From: Ustulina deusta
Lineage: Eukaryota > Ascomycota > Sordariomycetes > Xylariales > Xylariaceae
Length of the DNA stretch: 64,000 nt
Reading direction: 5' to 3'
Assembly: GCA_023159155.1 (NCBI GenBank)
Contig: JAJNNX010000066.1
Span: 186,001 to 250,000 of the forward strand
Of the stretch, positions 47,299 to 60,700 are shown piece by piece. Each line of letters starts with the position of its first letter. Position 1 is the stretch's first letter. The translations under genes were made by a program, and so were the position numbers. The notes beneath the pieces are model-generated. The model was not told where the DNA came from. It searched no databases and worked only from the letters and a program-made list of their open reading frames with translations.

Positions 47299-50200
47299 AT
47301 GAAGTTTGGGAGAAGGTAATTCAACCCTCTAAACCACTGGTCGTTTTACCCCTGTTCTTGTAGCGCTGATGTGGCATCACAGTCTCCCCCGGAACCAAGT
47401 CCCGGAGTGGGCTTCCGCCTATATCAATTACAAAGGCTTGAAGAGATTGATAAAGGCTGAGGCGAAGACGGCGGAGGCTGGAAAGGAGGTTGATATAGCA
47501 GGTGTGCCACCCCCTTAGAACGAGGGTCTGATAGATCCTGGAGTGCCCCCTGACCACAAACCACAGAGTTCCTCTTTGCTCTGGACCGTAACCTGGAAGA
47601 TGTCGACTCCTTTTATAACAAAAAGTTTGTCGAGGCGCATCGCCGCCTCAAGCTTCTGCAGGATCGATATGGCCGGGGTCTGGACGTGGTGGCCGAACTC
47701 GACGATCAGGAGTCAGAAGAGCTGATGAATGCGCTGCTCGAATTGCGGAGCCAACTTAGAAACCTACAATGGTTTGGTGAGATCAACCGGAGAGGATTTG
47801 TCAAGATTACCAAGAAACTGGACAAGAAGGTACCCCAAGCAATAACGAAGACCCGGGATCAATACATTACCACCATGGTTGACCCTAAGCCTTTTGCAAA
47901 AGACACCACCGTTGTGCGGCTCATTAACGAGATAAATAAGTGGCTATCTATTCTCGGAGATGCCCAGAATTTCGACGATGCTAGGTCTGATAGATCTTCC
48001 AGATCGGTCCGATCACTGGGGAGAGTGACATCCAAGGCTTTGCCCAGTATCCCACAAGCTGTGCTCGATGTTCTGGACACCGCAATCCGGCAAGACGACG
48101 TGGAGACGCTGCAGACGAGTTTATCGGAGCACCACTTTGCAGCCTCCACAGAAGCGTCACAGGTCATGTTGCTTAACCTACTTCAACGCTCCATCTCATC
48201 CCGCTCGAAGGCTTGTATCGCTTATATTCTCCCTCATCTCGAATCTCTCCACGAACCCAACGATTTTAACGAGCGCAACTGTATTCATCGTCTGGTGATA
48301 AATATTGGACGCACTAAATCTTATTCCGTGGCTGGCGACCTGGAACCAAACGCCACGGGCCTGCCTGTGCATTCTTCCTATAGTAGTCATTACGTTACGC
48401 CAGCTCAAACTCCCAATGGGAAAACCAATCCTACGAGCGGTCATCTAGCGGCGTTGCCTTTATTGAGTAAAGACGACGAGAGTGTTCAGCTTCTTTGTCA
48501 TATTCTCGAATCCCTGCAGCCGAACCAGCGACCCGCGTTATCTAGCAGGGATTCACAAGGTCGTATCCCTCTCCACTACGCGGCGCAGTACGGGTTTGTC
48601 GTATTGTGCGAGATTATCATGTCAAAGATGCAAGAATGGGGTCAGTTCCATGTCACGGACGGTATCGATGCGCCAGGATGGCAGGATAAGGAAGGGAATG
48701 CGCCTTTGCATCTCGCAGTCATTGGTGGCCACCCCCTTACGACAAAATGCCTTCTGAAGGGGGAAAACTGGCAGGGTTCGGACCATATTCATAGAAAGCC
48801 CGTGTCGCAGTCCAGTGCCGTCTTGGCTATGGCCACTCGCGCAGATTTCGTGGGTATCGTCAAGATGCTCGTGGAAGCTGGTGTGGATATCAATTGGCAG
48901 GACGGAACTGGCGAAACGGCGCTTCATATTGCTGCTCGTTTTGGCCACACGGAGTGTGCTCGGATTCTGATCGAAGGGTCGTCAGAACAGAAGGCGAATC
49001 TGGAGTTGACCGAGAAATCTTTTGCTTGGAATGCTCTTCATATCTCAGCCGTCGACGGTCATCTCCCGATGGCCGAACTTCTCGTTGACGCTGGAATCGA
49101 TGCTTCAAAACCCGACTCGTTTGGCTGGACTGCAAAAGAGCACGCTGCTTTGCGCGGCCATTTGGGCGTTACCGAACTTCTTGCCCCTCTTACTACCTTG
49201 CCTCCGATCTCTCCGAAAACTAACGCCGTAGGTGATACAGAGGTGTCGTCGACTGATTCCTCGCCGCCGGAGATCTCATCACTCGAAGATAGAAAATCCA
49301 ATGGGAATGCTAGAATCACTGATCCCGTCAAGTCTTTCGGTCATCGGTATCTCAAGGATGAATGTTTGGTCATGGTGAGCTTAGGGTCAATGGATATGCG
49401 GAACGACGTCGAGCCCGTTAAGCTAGATCGCGTTCCATTGGCGGAAGCGCATACCAACCAACTAGACACAGCGCTTTCTGTAGTCATTTCAGCACAAGGG
49501 GCTCATGGTGAGCCGACAACAATTGATTTGCCGGTGCACGACAATATATCAACCGAGCCAATCCTATTTTATACCTCAGATGCATCCAAGGTCAAGATGC
49601 TCTTCGACATCGTCCCGACATACTCTGGTAATGAAGAGCACAAGATCGGCCGAGCCGTAGCTCTATTGTCATCGATCCGCCCCAACCTCGGTACGAGTCG
49701 AATGAATCTACAGGGTGATATCTGTGTGCCCATCATGGGCTCCAATCTTGAAGTTATTGGAGCGGTCAATTTCAACTTCCTCGTCATTACACCCTTTACC
49801 CATCCTAATATGGAGATCAACTCACAACAAACGTACTGGAAGAAGCTCGCCTCAACCATGTTAATTGGCCACCGTGGGCTCGGCAAGAACTTTTTGGCCA
49901 ACAAGTCGCTCCAGCTGGGGGAGAACACAGTCTCGTCTTTCATCGCTGCTGCGAATCTTGGAGCGCAATACGTAGAATTCGATGTCCAGCTGACCAAGGA
50001 CCATGTTCCCGTCATATATCACGATTTCCTAGTGAGCGAGACAGGAATCGATGCACCGGTGCACACGCTCACCCTCGAGCAATTTCTTCATATCAATGAC
50101 GGAACAAATGGTAGATCTCGAAGAGGCTCGGCTGAGGGACGACGGCCCAATGCTAACAGAATTCGCAACGGGGACGGCGGACTGAAGCAACGATCTCTCT

Positions 50201-50930
50201 CTGTCGACTTCTCGAGCGACATCAAAGATACAGCGCTTGAGGAGCGGATGAAGTACACGTTAAATTACAAGAAGGCGGGATACAAGGCCAACACACGGGG
50301 GAATTTCGTGCAGGCGCCGTTCGCAACGCTCGAGGAACTATTTAAGAAGATCCCGGAGAAGGTGGGGTTCAACATCGAGATGAAGTACCCGATGCTTCTC
50401 GAGAGCGAGCAGCACTACATGGACACGTACGCGATCGAGCTCAACTCGTTCTGCGACACGGTGCTTGCCAAGGTATACGAGATGGCGCAGAACCGCCACA
50501 TCATCTTTAGCAGCTTCAACCCGGACATCTGCCTGTGCCTCAACTTCAAGCAGCCCAGCATACCCATCATGTTCCTGACAGACGCGGGCGTCGAGCCAGT
50601 CAGCGACATACGCGCAAGTAGTCTTCAGGAGGCCATCCGGTTCGCGAGTCGATGGAACTTGCTCGGTATCGTGAGCAATGCGACGCCGTTCGTCAACTGC
50701 CCGCGGCTTATCAAGGTGGTGAAGCAGTCGGGTCTCGTCTGCGTCAGCTATGGAGTGCAGAATAACGACCCGGAACAAGTCCAGGTAGGCTCCCTCCTCT
50801 TCCCCTCATACGGGTAATTAGATACACACAGTGCTGACAAGATCTCTAGATCCAAGTAAACGAGGGTATAGACGCGGTGATCGTGGACAGCGTCCTAGCG
50901 ATTCGCCAAGAGTTGACGAAAGAAAGCTAG
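47299..50930 (+). CDS. SPX-ankyrin-GDPD glycerophosphodiester phosphodiesterase (GDE1 type)
   Basis: Hydrolyses glycerophosphocholine-type diesters to glycerol-3-phosphate and the alcohol; the SPX domain senses inositol pyrophosphates. Exons are 47299-47315 (17 bp), 47383-47501, 47567-50784 and 50850-50930; introns are 67, 65 and 65 bp. The product is about 1144 residues. SPX starts MKFGRSLPRNQVPEWASAYI then NYKGLKRLIK, and closes with GEINRRGFVKITKKLDKK at about 110. Ankyrin repeats lie at about 373 (GRIPLHYAAQYG), 420 (GNAPLHLAVIGGH), 490 (GETALHIAARFGH), 529 and 561. The GDPD domain begins at about 812 with GHRGLGKNF, NTVSSFIAAANLGAQYVEFD, VPVIYHDF and GFNIEMKYP, and ends at about 1140 with GIDAVIVDSVLAIRQEL. 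Catalytic His, Glu and Asp positions are present. Pho81 shares the layout but has a degenerate GDPD, so GDE1 fits better. Confidence 0.94.
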
Positions 50931-51709
50931 AAAAGAGACGCAAAAGACTAGAGAACTGGTACAGAGATAGATACTTAGATAGTTGGCTATGGAAAATGCA
51001 CAACGTGGATAATAGCTAGCTGGCTTGGTATCTCAGCCCTGTGAGGGGCTGAGAATATTCCATATAACTAAGTAGGTACTTAAGTACTAGATAAAGCGTT
51101 GAACAATATTATTGATGACTAAGGTCCGGTCCCTAGTAGACATGACAGAAAATCGGTGATTTTTTTCCCTGTCGCCGATTGCCGGGCCGGCGTGGCTCTG
51201 GTCTTGGCGGCGCAGAGGTAGATCAGGTACTAAAACTTGGTTACGCTGTACCCGGGACCAGGGACATTGGCAGTGGCATGGACAGGTATTCGGTTTCGGT
51301 GACCTTCGACAAGCCACCAGAGAACTTTCACCTTCACACCATCCATCATCCGCCATCAGTCTCGAGCGTGGGAGAATGCGGCTGCCACCAATTTCCTCTC
51401 CCAGCGCACGGTTCCATAATACTACCCTAATCAATCTTTCGCCTTCACGTCCTCTTTTTCCTCTGATCGCTACATGTATGGCTACGCCCTCTACTCTCCC
51501 GACCTAATGCGCTGTGCCTGATCCCAGGTCCCATCCCATTCCCGACACGACGATTTATCGCTCCACAGCGTTCCCTCATCGAATTGCGATCCTCATCGGG
51601 CGCGCCTCAATCGCCGACCAGCTGGCCGCTTGGCTGGCCCTACATGGTTTAACCCAGCCCTTCCGGAGTTCACAACAGCTGCCTCACCGCGGCCGACCTC
51701 GACCTTGTG
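50931..51709. other. Intergenic region between GDE1-like and Yme1 genes
   Basis: A 779-bp stretch holding the terminator of the GDE1-like gene and the promoter of the protease gene. It contains a GTAGGTACTTAAGTACTAG palindromic stretch near 51073. The pyrimidine-rich part from 51.43 kb is probably the leader of the next gene and contains short upstream ATGs near 51475. No further gene is seen. Confidence 0.5.
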
Positions 51710-54290
51710 ATGGCGTTGCAAACGCCTACCTTTGCGAGCGTCGTCGCCACGGCCTCCGAGCTATGGCCTTCTCTCGCCAGCACCTTCGCCACGCCCTTCC
51801 ATGTGTTGTCTTCGGGTAACCTGCGCCGTCCGACGTCCCAGGCGCCTCCGCCTCCCCGCCACGCACAAGCCAAGGCCGTCCCCGCGACAGCAGCACCCGC
51901 CCGGTCCTCGACTGCTTCCGGTGCGCCGGCGTTGGAACTGCCCGGGTTTTTGCGGATCCCTCTCCACGACGCCGCTCTCGCTCCCACCCTCCCTACGCGA
52001 CAGGCCATCCCAACTCCCTTCGACATGCGTTCCTCCCTGTCCGCCGTGCAGCGTGCTGCGTTGCTAGCGTCGAATCCTGCCGTCCACCGCCTGTCTCCCT
52101 ATGGCCTGCTCTTCCGACCTATGTCTACCTCGACCTCTACCCTCCGCCGAGTCCCGAGCTCGTTTGTTGGCATGTCCCCGTTCCAGCGTCGATTCTTTCA
52201 GTCTGGCGGGTTGTCGAGAAACCTCCTCGCTCATATGGAAGAGTCTGCAAACAGGAATCCCTCAAGCGCCACTGCCCAGAATGCCTTCTACCAGGGTCTT
52301 TTGAAGGCGAACATGCCTGCCATCATCGTCGAGAGATACCAGTCTGGCCGTTTTGCCAGTAATCCTGCCGCTACTGACGCCTATCACAAGGCCTTGGCCA
52401 TGTTGGCACCCACGACCGGCCAGGGAGGTCATGGCGAGGATATCAACGCGACTGTTCGGAACCTGCCCGGTAATCTCACCCCTGCCCAAATCCAAGCTGT
52501 TACCCAGGCTCTAGCTGCTCGTTCTCATGGAGCTACTCGCGCAATTGCCACCAACCAAGGCGCTCAGGCTCCCGGCACTAAGGAGGGCCCGCTTCATGTT
52601 GTTGTCGATGAGCCATTTGGTAATTCTATCTTAAAATGGGTTAAATTTCTTCTCTGGTTTGCTCTCGTCACCTATGTCACCCTGGTGGTCATTACCATGG
52701 TCATCGACGGACTGAGTCTCTTCAAGCGGCCCGGCGGCAAGGTGGACAGTGAGGTCAAGGCCGAGCAGCAAAAGGCCCGATTCAGCGACGTTCACGGTGC
52801 CGACGAAGCCAAGGAAGAGCTACAAGACATGGTCGAATTTTTGCGCAACCCTGAAAAGTTCTCCCAGCTTGGTGGCAAACTGCCCAAGGGTATCCTCTTG
52901 GTTGGACCTCCCGGCACAGGAAAAACTCTCCTTGCAAGAGCCGTGGCTGGTGAGGCCGGTGTCCCGTTCTTCTACATGTCTGGTAGTGAGTTCGATGAAG
53001 TCTACGTCGGTGTTGGTGCCAAGCGTGTTCGAGAGCTCTTCGCTGCTGCCAAGGCCAAGTCGCCTGCTATTGTCTTTATCGATGAACTTGACGCCATCGG
53101 AGGCCGACGTAATGCGCGTGATGCCGCCTATGTCAAGCAGACTTTGAATCAGTTGCTCACCGAACTAGACGGGTTTGATCAGACTGCCAACGTGATTATC
53201 ATCGGCGCCACGAACTTCCCCGAACTCCTGGATAAGGCTCTCACTCGCCCTGGCCGATTTGATCGGCATGTTACGGTTGACCTCCCCGATGTCCGTGGTC
53301 GTCTAGCTATTCTTCAACATCACGCAAAGAAGATCAAGGCAGAAAAGAACGTTGATTTGAAAGCCATCGCTCTCACTACCTCGGGCCTATCCGGTGCTGA
53401 ACTCGAGAATATTGTCAACCAGGCCGCCGTCCATGCTAGCAAAAACAAAGCTAAGTCAGTCAGCAAGATGGATTTCGATTGGGCCAAAGACAAGGTCATC
53501 CTAGGTGCTGAGAGGAAAAGCATGGTGATTAGTGCCAAGGAAAAGGAAATGACGGCTTATCATGAGGCGGGACACGCCCTCGTCCATCTCTTGACGAAGG
53601 GTTCTAGTACCACATTGTATAAGGTAACCATTTTGCCGCGCGGTCCATCGCTAGGTCACACAGCTTCCCTACCCGAGATGGACAAATATTCATATACGGT
53701 GGACAACTACCTAGCTCAAATTGATGCCGCCTTAGGGGGCAAGCTAGCGGAAGAGATTGTGTACGGCCCGAATAAAGTCACGAGTGGCGCTTCACAGGTA
53801 AGTCATTCATTGCTCACATTGATTCATACACGACACTAACCCTCTTATTCAGGATCTTCAGGTCGCCACACGGATTGCCTTTGGTATGGTTGCCTCCCTC
53901 GGCATGTCTTCAAAACTGGGCAATATGGAATATGGCAGTCGATACGACACTCTCAGCAGCGAAACGAAAGCTCTGGTGGAGACTGAGGTCCAACGAACGG
54001 TGAACGAAGCCTATGAACGCGCCCGAAAGCTGTTGACAGACCACCGTAAAGAGCTCGACCTGTTGGCCAAAGCACTGGTCGATTACGAGACCTTGAACAA
54101 GGACGAGGTCGAGAAAGTCATACAAGGTCGACCGTTACCAGATCGGATCATTGTTCCCAAGGGGCCCATGACAATTCCAGTTTCGGTCAAGGCCCCTTCT
54201 CCCGGGGAGAGCGTGGACCCGGTCCCCGGTTCTGAATCGCCTTCGACACCGCCACCCGCCCCACCCGCCGTTGCGCCTTCTCAGAAATAA
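51710..54290 (+). CDS. YME1: Mitochondrial i-AAA protease Yme1 (FtsH family)
   Basis: ATP-driven zinc protease of the mitochondrial inner membrane facing the intermembrane space, degrading unassembled or damaged proteins. Exons are 51710-53797 and 53853-54290; the 55-bp intron has GTAAGT, CTAAC and TTCAG signals. The product is about 841 residues. The N-terminal 200 residues include a long Ala/Pro/Arg-rich targeting region. One transmembrane helix lies at about 308-338 ([20 protein letters not shown]). The AAA module has Walker A GPPGTGKT at 399-406, Walker [15 protein letters not shown] and the second region of homology [15 protein letters not shown]. The protease site HEAGH is at 618-622, with [16 protein letters not shown] after it. 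One membrane helix and the [15 protein letters not shown] segment favour i-AAA over the two-helix m-AAA forms. The Pro-rich C-terminal tail is species-specific. Confidence 0.96.
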
Positions 54291-55128
54291 GTTGGGAGGA
54301 AGTCACTCGTTAACAGCTCATCATGATTATTTCATGTTTCCGTCACTAGGGACATCTATCACCCTCTAACCGTGCATAACCTTTCATAAAGTCTAGTAGG
54401 AATATCACGAGATACAGCATGAAAACATGGTGTAAAAGCATACCGATGGGTCGTCGATAGGCGCCTTATTTCAAAGTGTCTGAGCCGCCACAGCCCCTGT
54501 GGGATATATGAATATTAGGGGAGGAGAGGGGCTGGTGCAGTAGCGGTTGGATTCGGAGCGAAACTGAGCTATTTTGTTGGGGTGCGTACAAGAGATTGCC
54601 TTTTGCCGCCCGCGATATTGGGATGGGAGGCGCCAGGCAAGTACTGCAGACATCAATAGCATAGTAAACGCCTACATACCGAGGCACTGATATGTGTGTC
54701 GTAAATCGGACTGCTCATGGTCTGCATTGTATTAAAAAGTCCGCTCTGTCTCCTTTGTTTGTAGAACATGTTAAATAAGCGCTGGTAGAGAGAGAAACCC
54801 ATTACAAAATGGAAACACCTATACTTTTTTGTATTCCTGTTGCCTATATAAAAAGCTATATATTAATGCCATATAGTTGCTACCTAACCTATAGTATGTA
54901 TGTGTGTATTTATGTGATGTGATTTCGTATTTGTTTGCTTCGGCACTGGGACAGATGTTTTCTTCTAGCACAGCAAATGAGTCCGGCAATTTTGCTATCT
55001 CGTACCTAGGCAGTAGTGCAATGTATTGGCCTTATGTGGCGGGGGCTAGTTAACTCTACTTCTCCTCGACCCGCTTGGGTATATAGTGTGTAGCATCTAT
55101 CCTATATGTAAGTAGTCGGTGCCTCGAG

Positions 55129-55158
55129 ATATATATATGTGTGTGTGTGTGTGTGTGT
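55129..55158. repeat. AT/GT dinucleotide microsatellite
   Basis: Five AT units (55129-55138) are followed by ten GT units (55139-55158). Seen directly. It is likely length-variable between strains. Confidence 0.9.
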
Positions 55159-56050
55159 TGTGTAATATGTTGGTCCATTTCGCGAAGATCCGACCATTTC
55201 GCAGCATATTGTGCTTCACGAGCTCTGTACCACATTGTGTGCGTCTCCTCGCCCTCATTTCTAGTCATAATTATAGCAAGATAGATGGACCATTGTCATG
55301 TGCAATGAATGTAGCAGCGTCGTAGCTTCGATGGTGAAGTCTGCCGTCCCGGGACTAAATTGAAACCTACCAGTTCTGGATCCGTCTTGAATGGATATTC
55401 ACCACTATGTACTTGTAGACTGGCTCAAATAGATAGACAAATTACTTGGCAAGTAATTAGCTGATAGGTGCAGGCGGTAATTACCCAAGGCAGGAAAGCA
55501 AGAGGCAAACAACAAGCCGAAGTTACTAGTAGGACATGCAAGTGAGTGAGTTTGTGATATGAACAAAGCTAGGTGGACAACAGAGTAGGTAAATATGAAT
55601 TTATTCTCGAATCGGCATTAAACACGCTATTGAGTTATGGTATTCCTCCCACAATATAACTCCTTGTGCATAGAGACATGGAAGGTAGGTAGGTACCTAG
55701 GTAAGAATGAAAATAGAGAAAGGGAAACATAACATACCATAACATGCTTTCTGTCTGCGTCGTTAGAAGCTTGCCTCGTGTGGCGTTATTCCAGCCTGGG
55801 ATATTGGAGCCGGTCACTTTGTTGACGATGTGTGTATTATAATGTGGCTATGGTGACTTCAAGGCCTTTGTGTTTTGTCATGTTCAGCCGATAAGCCACC
55901 CGGTCGAGCCGTGGTCCCCAAAAAGGGGTACAAGACTTCAAAGTTGTGACACACTTGGAATCAAGTGGCTTATATTGGTAGGTCAGGTTAGGTCAAGTCA
56001 AGTCAACAGTTTCGTCACAATGATAATAAAACTAAAACTATAAATAACTA

Positions 56051-56507
56051 ACGCATCCCACAAGCTTGTTTCGCACACAAGCTTGTTTCGCACTTTCTTG
56101 GCAGTACTTTTACTCCAATTTTTATAGCAAAGCTACTTACTCCATATTTATATAACTTTGTTAATATAGGTTATACGGACTAATAATTTGGATTTTTGGA
56201 ATCCTAACTAAATAACGAATCTAAATATATTTTTGTTAATTTCATACCTATTTTATTTATAGAATTATAAAAAAGTACGCTAAAATAATCCCTGTAGTTT
56301 TTTAAACATAGATATTTTTAGAAATAAAATAGCTATAAAATTAACAAAAATATATTTAGATTGCTAAGTTAGTTAGCTTTCTAAAAATCCAAATTATAAG
56401 TCTGTACGACCTATATTAATAAAGTTATATAAATAGGTTAAGTGTAAAAAATACTGCCAAGAAAGTGCGAAACAAGCTTGTGTGCGAAACGAGCTTGTGG
56501 GATGCGT
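56051..56507. mobile_element. Foldback/MITE-like element with long inverted arms, TA-flanked
   Basis: The element starts ACGCATCCCACAAGCT and ends with its reverse complement. Both ends are flanked by TA (56049-56050 and 56508-56509), matching the target duplication of Tc1/mariner-type elements. The outer roughly 55 bases of the two ends are nearly identical in reverse complement. Each holds two tandem copies of a 17-base unit (ACAAGCTTGTTTCGCAC; one outer copy carries a T-to-C change). Inner arms remain clearly complementary for about 200 bases, with small indels. There is no coding capacity. The body is very AT-rich, unlike the GC-moderate tips. It is a non-autonomous DNA element by structure, and its parent family is unknown. 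Confidence 0.85.
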
Positions 56508-57745
56508 TAGCTTAAAATAGTTTAATAGTAATAATTGTACGGCAATTATTTCGCAAGGCTTGTATACCTGTTCTGGATAACCAGGGGGGCAATTCTCCAG
56601 AAAGGCTTTCTAGGGACCCCTCCCCCTACCCGCGTATGTACTTAGTAGGTAGTAATCAATACTTACATTAGCACTGCATTTTTAGCCCCAAAGGAAGGTA
56701 CAATATAGCTAATTAAGCTGCCAATAGTAATCGCTGTTATCTGCACATCAAGTTATCTGACTCTACATCGCTTATGCGTAAAGAATCAAAACATAACAAG
56801 ACCGAACCCGTCACCATCCTAAATCAATATTCATCTTCCCATCTATTAGAGAAACGTAGCATATATAAATATGCGGTATATAATTGTAGATCATTTATAT
56901 AACAAGGTCCTCATCTCAGACAAAGATTCTCGTGGAGTTTTTTTTCATGATAAACTGACCGATCAAGCCGCCCAACCGTCCTTCCCAACGTCGATACTCT
57001 CTCTCTTCTTCGGCAACTAAACGTGGTTGCCCGTAAGAAGAGATCTAGTGCTCCCATGACGCCCCAAATCGACAGAACAAGATAAGCGGTCGCGAGCAGG
57101 AGCCCAAAATATGTACAGTGAAAGTTAAAAAAGATGAGGCTCATGCAAGATAGCACGGGGGTCGAAGGAAAGCTAGAACTGGGCTAGCCAGCTTCTGGAT
57201 ACCAGCGGCTCCCTATGCATCACAAGACGTAATGTGCAATAGGATACCTCGGATAGAAATAATAGGATGAGCCAAAAAATAAAAATAAAAATAAACATAA
57301 AAATAAAATTGCCTCGCCGAACCCCCCCTTTTGTCGTTTGGTCTTTTCATAGTCAAATGCCCCTTATGGAATTTTAGAGGAGCAAAAAACTTTCTCTACG
57401 CTTCGAATGAGGGATAATACAGTGCTGCCACCTGCCCGTCCCTCGAAGATGAAGAAAGAAAAGAAAAGAGAAAAAAAAAAATTTTGTCGCCAATGATTGC
57501 ATAGGGGGTATCAAAATCAAAATGAGCTGGGAGACAAAAAACGAGCCTCCAAAAGCTCCAATCTGTGAATTGGTCATAGTGACACCTCGCTCATCATCAT
57601 AAGCAGTAGTCTCGTCCCGTGGCCAACCGAGATTATAAAATATAGAGAGAAAAATTATCCTTGGCGCCCAGGAAATGAGGTCATAAAAAAATACATCGCC
57701 TGCATGGTAATTGTGAACAGTTGAATTGGGAAACATGTGGTTCGT

Positions 57746-60700
57746 TCATCCCATATTCGACTCTCCAGGGTACAAGCCAAAGACATCGGTGGGGAAGTAA
57801 TCTCCGAACCAGCTCATCATCTCGGTGTGCTCGAAGCTAGTGAGATGTTGTCCGATGTCCGTTTCGTTGTCGTACGTGAGGAGGTGTAAGTCCGACCCTG
57901 GGGCGCCGTAATAACCGCTAGCAGCAAGCCCACTGCCGCTCGACGCGAAAGTCGATGGTCCGCTATCTCCAGTGAAGGCCGAGTTTACCATGATGGGTTG
58001 GTTATTATTGCCAAAAGTCTGGCTTTGCGTACTTGGCGGCGAAGTTGTTCCTGGAAGGTAGCTCGGTTGATCATAGCCGGACGACGACGGTGTGCTCGAT
58101 GAGTATGGTATAGCAGGGGCGGTAGCAGGTCCTTGTGGACCCACCGGATTGATTCCCAGCTTGCTGTCCTGTGCCTGGGGCATTTTACTCGTGTCATCTT
58201 GGTTACGGCTTTCGTACCGTAGTTGTGAATGATTCCGAGATGTCGAAGGCGCAACTCGTACAGAGTCTCGTAGGGCCGACGTGTTCGGTTGTGGATATGC
58301 AGGTGGATACATCGAGGTTTCGGGGAGGCTTTGGCGGATAGGATCATAAATCATGTTGCCGGGTGGTGTGGGAGCTGTCACGGGGGCCGGGATTTGCTGC
58401 TGAGGTTGTAGGATTTGCTGCTGCTGTGCCTGTTGATTCGGTGCCATTCCTGCGTTTATGGGGTTCTGGAAGAGAAGAGTGAGGCTCGAGTTGGGCGAAT
58501 TGGTCGTGCCTGTAAGAGACCATGCGAGGGGCGGGCCGTTTTCAGGCAGAGGAGAGGTTGGAAAGTCAAAGTTCCTGGCTAATTTTTGGGAGAGATTATC
58601 CCTTCTAATCCGCCTAGTACTCTCATATTCTTCCGTGGTAAATGTCTCACAATCCCATTCTCCGTGAGATTTCTGGTCGAGGACGTTGAGAATGTAACGG
58701 ACTCCGCCCCAATAAGCATGCATCTGCTTGAGGGCTTTGTAGCATAGTTGATAATTCTGAAGAGCTGCCGACGCCAAGAGCAAATGCTTCGACGGCCCAT
58801 TGTTCTGGTCTACAGCTTTGGGCGCTTGGGTCTTTTGTACAGGCTGCGGCGACGTGTTTCTTGAGTCAGGCTGAGACGAGTTGGCTTTCGACTCAAGAAG
58901 AAAGGCGCACGCTGCAATATAAATCGGCTGAGAGGTGAAAGGGTTACCGATAAAGCACCTGGGGTCTAGCAATTCAGCGAAGGCAAGGATATCGGCAATG
59001 GTCTTGGCACTCGACATAGATAGCTCTCGGCTATGAGCTTTCAACTGGTGCTTGCGATCAATCGTTCCTTGAGATGTGAGCAGCGTCGGCTGATGGAGGA
59101 CGATGATGAGGGCATGGAACCAAAAGTGAAGCAATATGAAAGTTGTACCATTTCCCTTCTTCACATGCGCCTGGAAGTTGTTGGCATCGAATCGAAGACG
59201 AGAGTCCATTTTTTGGTGCAGTTTCGTCAGTTCATTTTCCATCACTGCAAGCTTGTGGAGCTTGTCCTTGGTCAAGTCTCTTGGCTGTTTGATATTATTC
59301 AGAACATCTGATACCCGGCCGTACAGATGGATTATATGGAGGAGTGCTGCATACGGGTTAGGCCACCCAGATGCCGGGCTAAGGGATGCCTTTGGGAGAC
59401 TCAGGTCGAAGTCGTCGTCTCTCAGGGTTACCGGCCGCCCAGTTCCAGACGAGATGGCTCGGTCAAGGAAGAAGACGGCCCAGAAAGTGTCGATGCGCTC
59501 TTGCTCGATCTCCTTCTGCTCCCCCGGAGTCAATGCCGGCTCATCGCCGTCCTGACGGGCGCCATCGGTGAAGGGCTCATTCTGCCTCTCGCGCCAGCGT
59601 GCGTACCAGGGGTCTTCAGGGCCTTGGTATTTGACGCCGTCCTCCCTCGGAAGACCCAGATCGACGGCCATGCGGATGGCAATTCCGAGGTACATCCAGA
59701 GGGCGCTGTCCTGGTCCGCGCCGAACCCATCGTAAGCCATCAGCAAACACGCTTGGACGGCGGCAACTGATGGACAGGCAAACGAGTCTACAGTGGCAGC
59801 TTTCGCACGCTGGGCATAAACTTGGCCATACTCGGACTTGACGAGCTTCGCGTCATTGCATTTTTTGAACAGGCTGATATCGGAGAACCGTGCAGCCAGG
59901 GCGCAGACGGCATCTACTAGAATAGGCTCGACTCGTTTTTCCTGAACGAGTTGGGGAAATTTGTGGCGGGGGAGGAAGGGGTAGTTGCTCCCTAGGCGGA
60001 GGAAGAAGGTTTCGACGAGGTTGAGGATTACGGGATGCACAGGATTTGTGTCGTTGATGTCGTAGAAGGGGATGTCTTCGATATTGCCGATATCGAGGGT
60101 CGGCAGTGTGGTCGAGAGCAGGCCGGCCTGGATCGAGCCGGTGCTGGGCGACGTCGCAGACATGGAGCTGCGCCGTCTGCCACGGACCTTGACGACCATC
60201 TGCTTGAAGCCGGGGAGAATGGCAGTCGGGCCGAAATAGCGGAAGTAAGGGACTCGGTGGCCGCTCTCGCTATGATGCAGTATCGGGGACCGGCTGCTGG
60301 GGCTGCGGCAATCGTCGGTCGAGAAGGACGACTGACGCGGGTTCGGCGTTCGCGTTGCCACGGGCTCGTGCCGCGGGGTCGTCTGCGACTTTTGGGAATG
60401 GACGTCCTCCCAGTCGATGGACTCGGACTTCATGGGCAGCGCGGGGGTGGCGTAGTCTTGCGGCGTGTCGGACGTGCGGCTCGAAACGACGGATGCCCCA
60501 TCGATATTCTCGGGCTGCCGGGCGAACTGCCTCGGGTCGGGCTCGGGGTCGGGATCGGTGTCGAAGTAGTCGTCGGCCTCGCCGTTGTGGTCGGGCTGGC
60601 TGCCATCCAGACCGACGCCCGGGCCTCTCCCACCAGCATCCTTCCTCTTGTCGACGGCGTCGGAGTAGCCCAGACAGAGGTGTCCGTTCTTGTCGCAGGT

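Larger units (their letters stand above)
54291..57745. other. Intergenic region with microsatellite and foldback element
   Basis: About 3.45 kb without a gene, between the protease gene and the 3' end of the large regulator gene. It includes an AT/GT microsatellite (55129-55158), GGTAGGTAGGTACCTAGGTA near 55684-55703, short GGTCAAGTCAAGTCAA repeats near 55990, the foldback element at 56051-56507 and AAAAATA repeats near 57275-57310. The minus-strand frame at 57374-57736 lies just past the regulator stop and is not protein-like. Confidence 0.5.

Noticed and set aside
47316..47364. A shorter first intron of the GDE1-like gene ending at the TTGTAG acceptor.
   Set aside because: It gives the wrong phase for the SPX domain; the acceptor at 47382 gives MKFGRSLPRNQVPEW.
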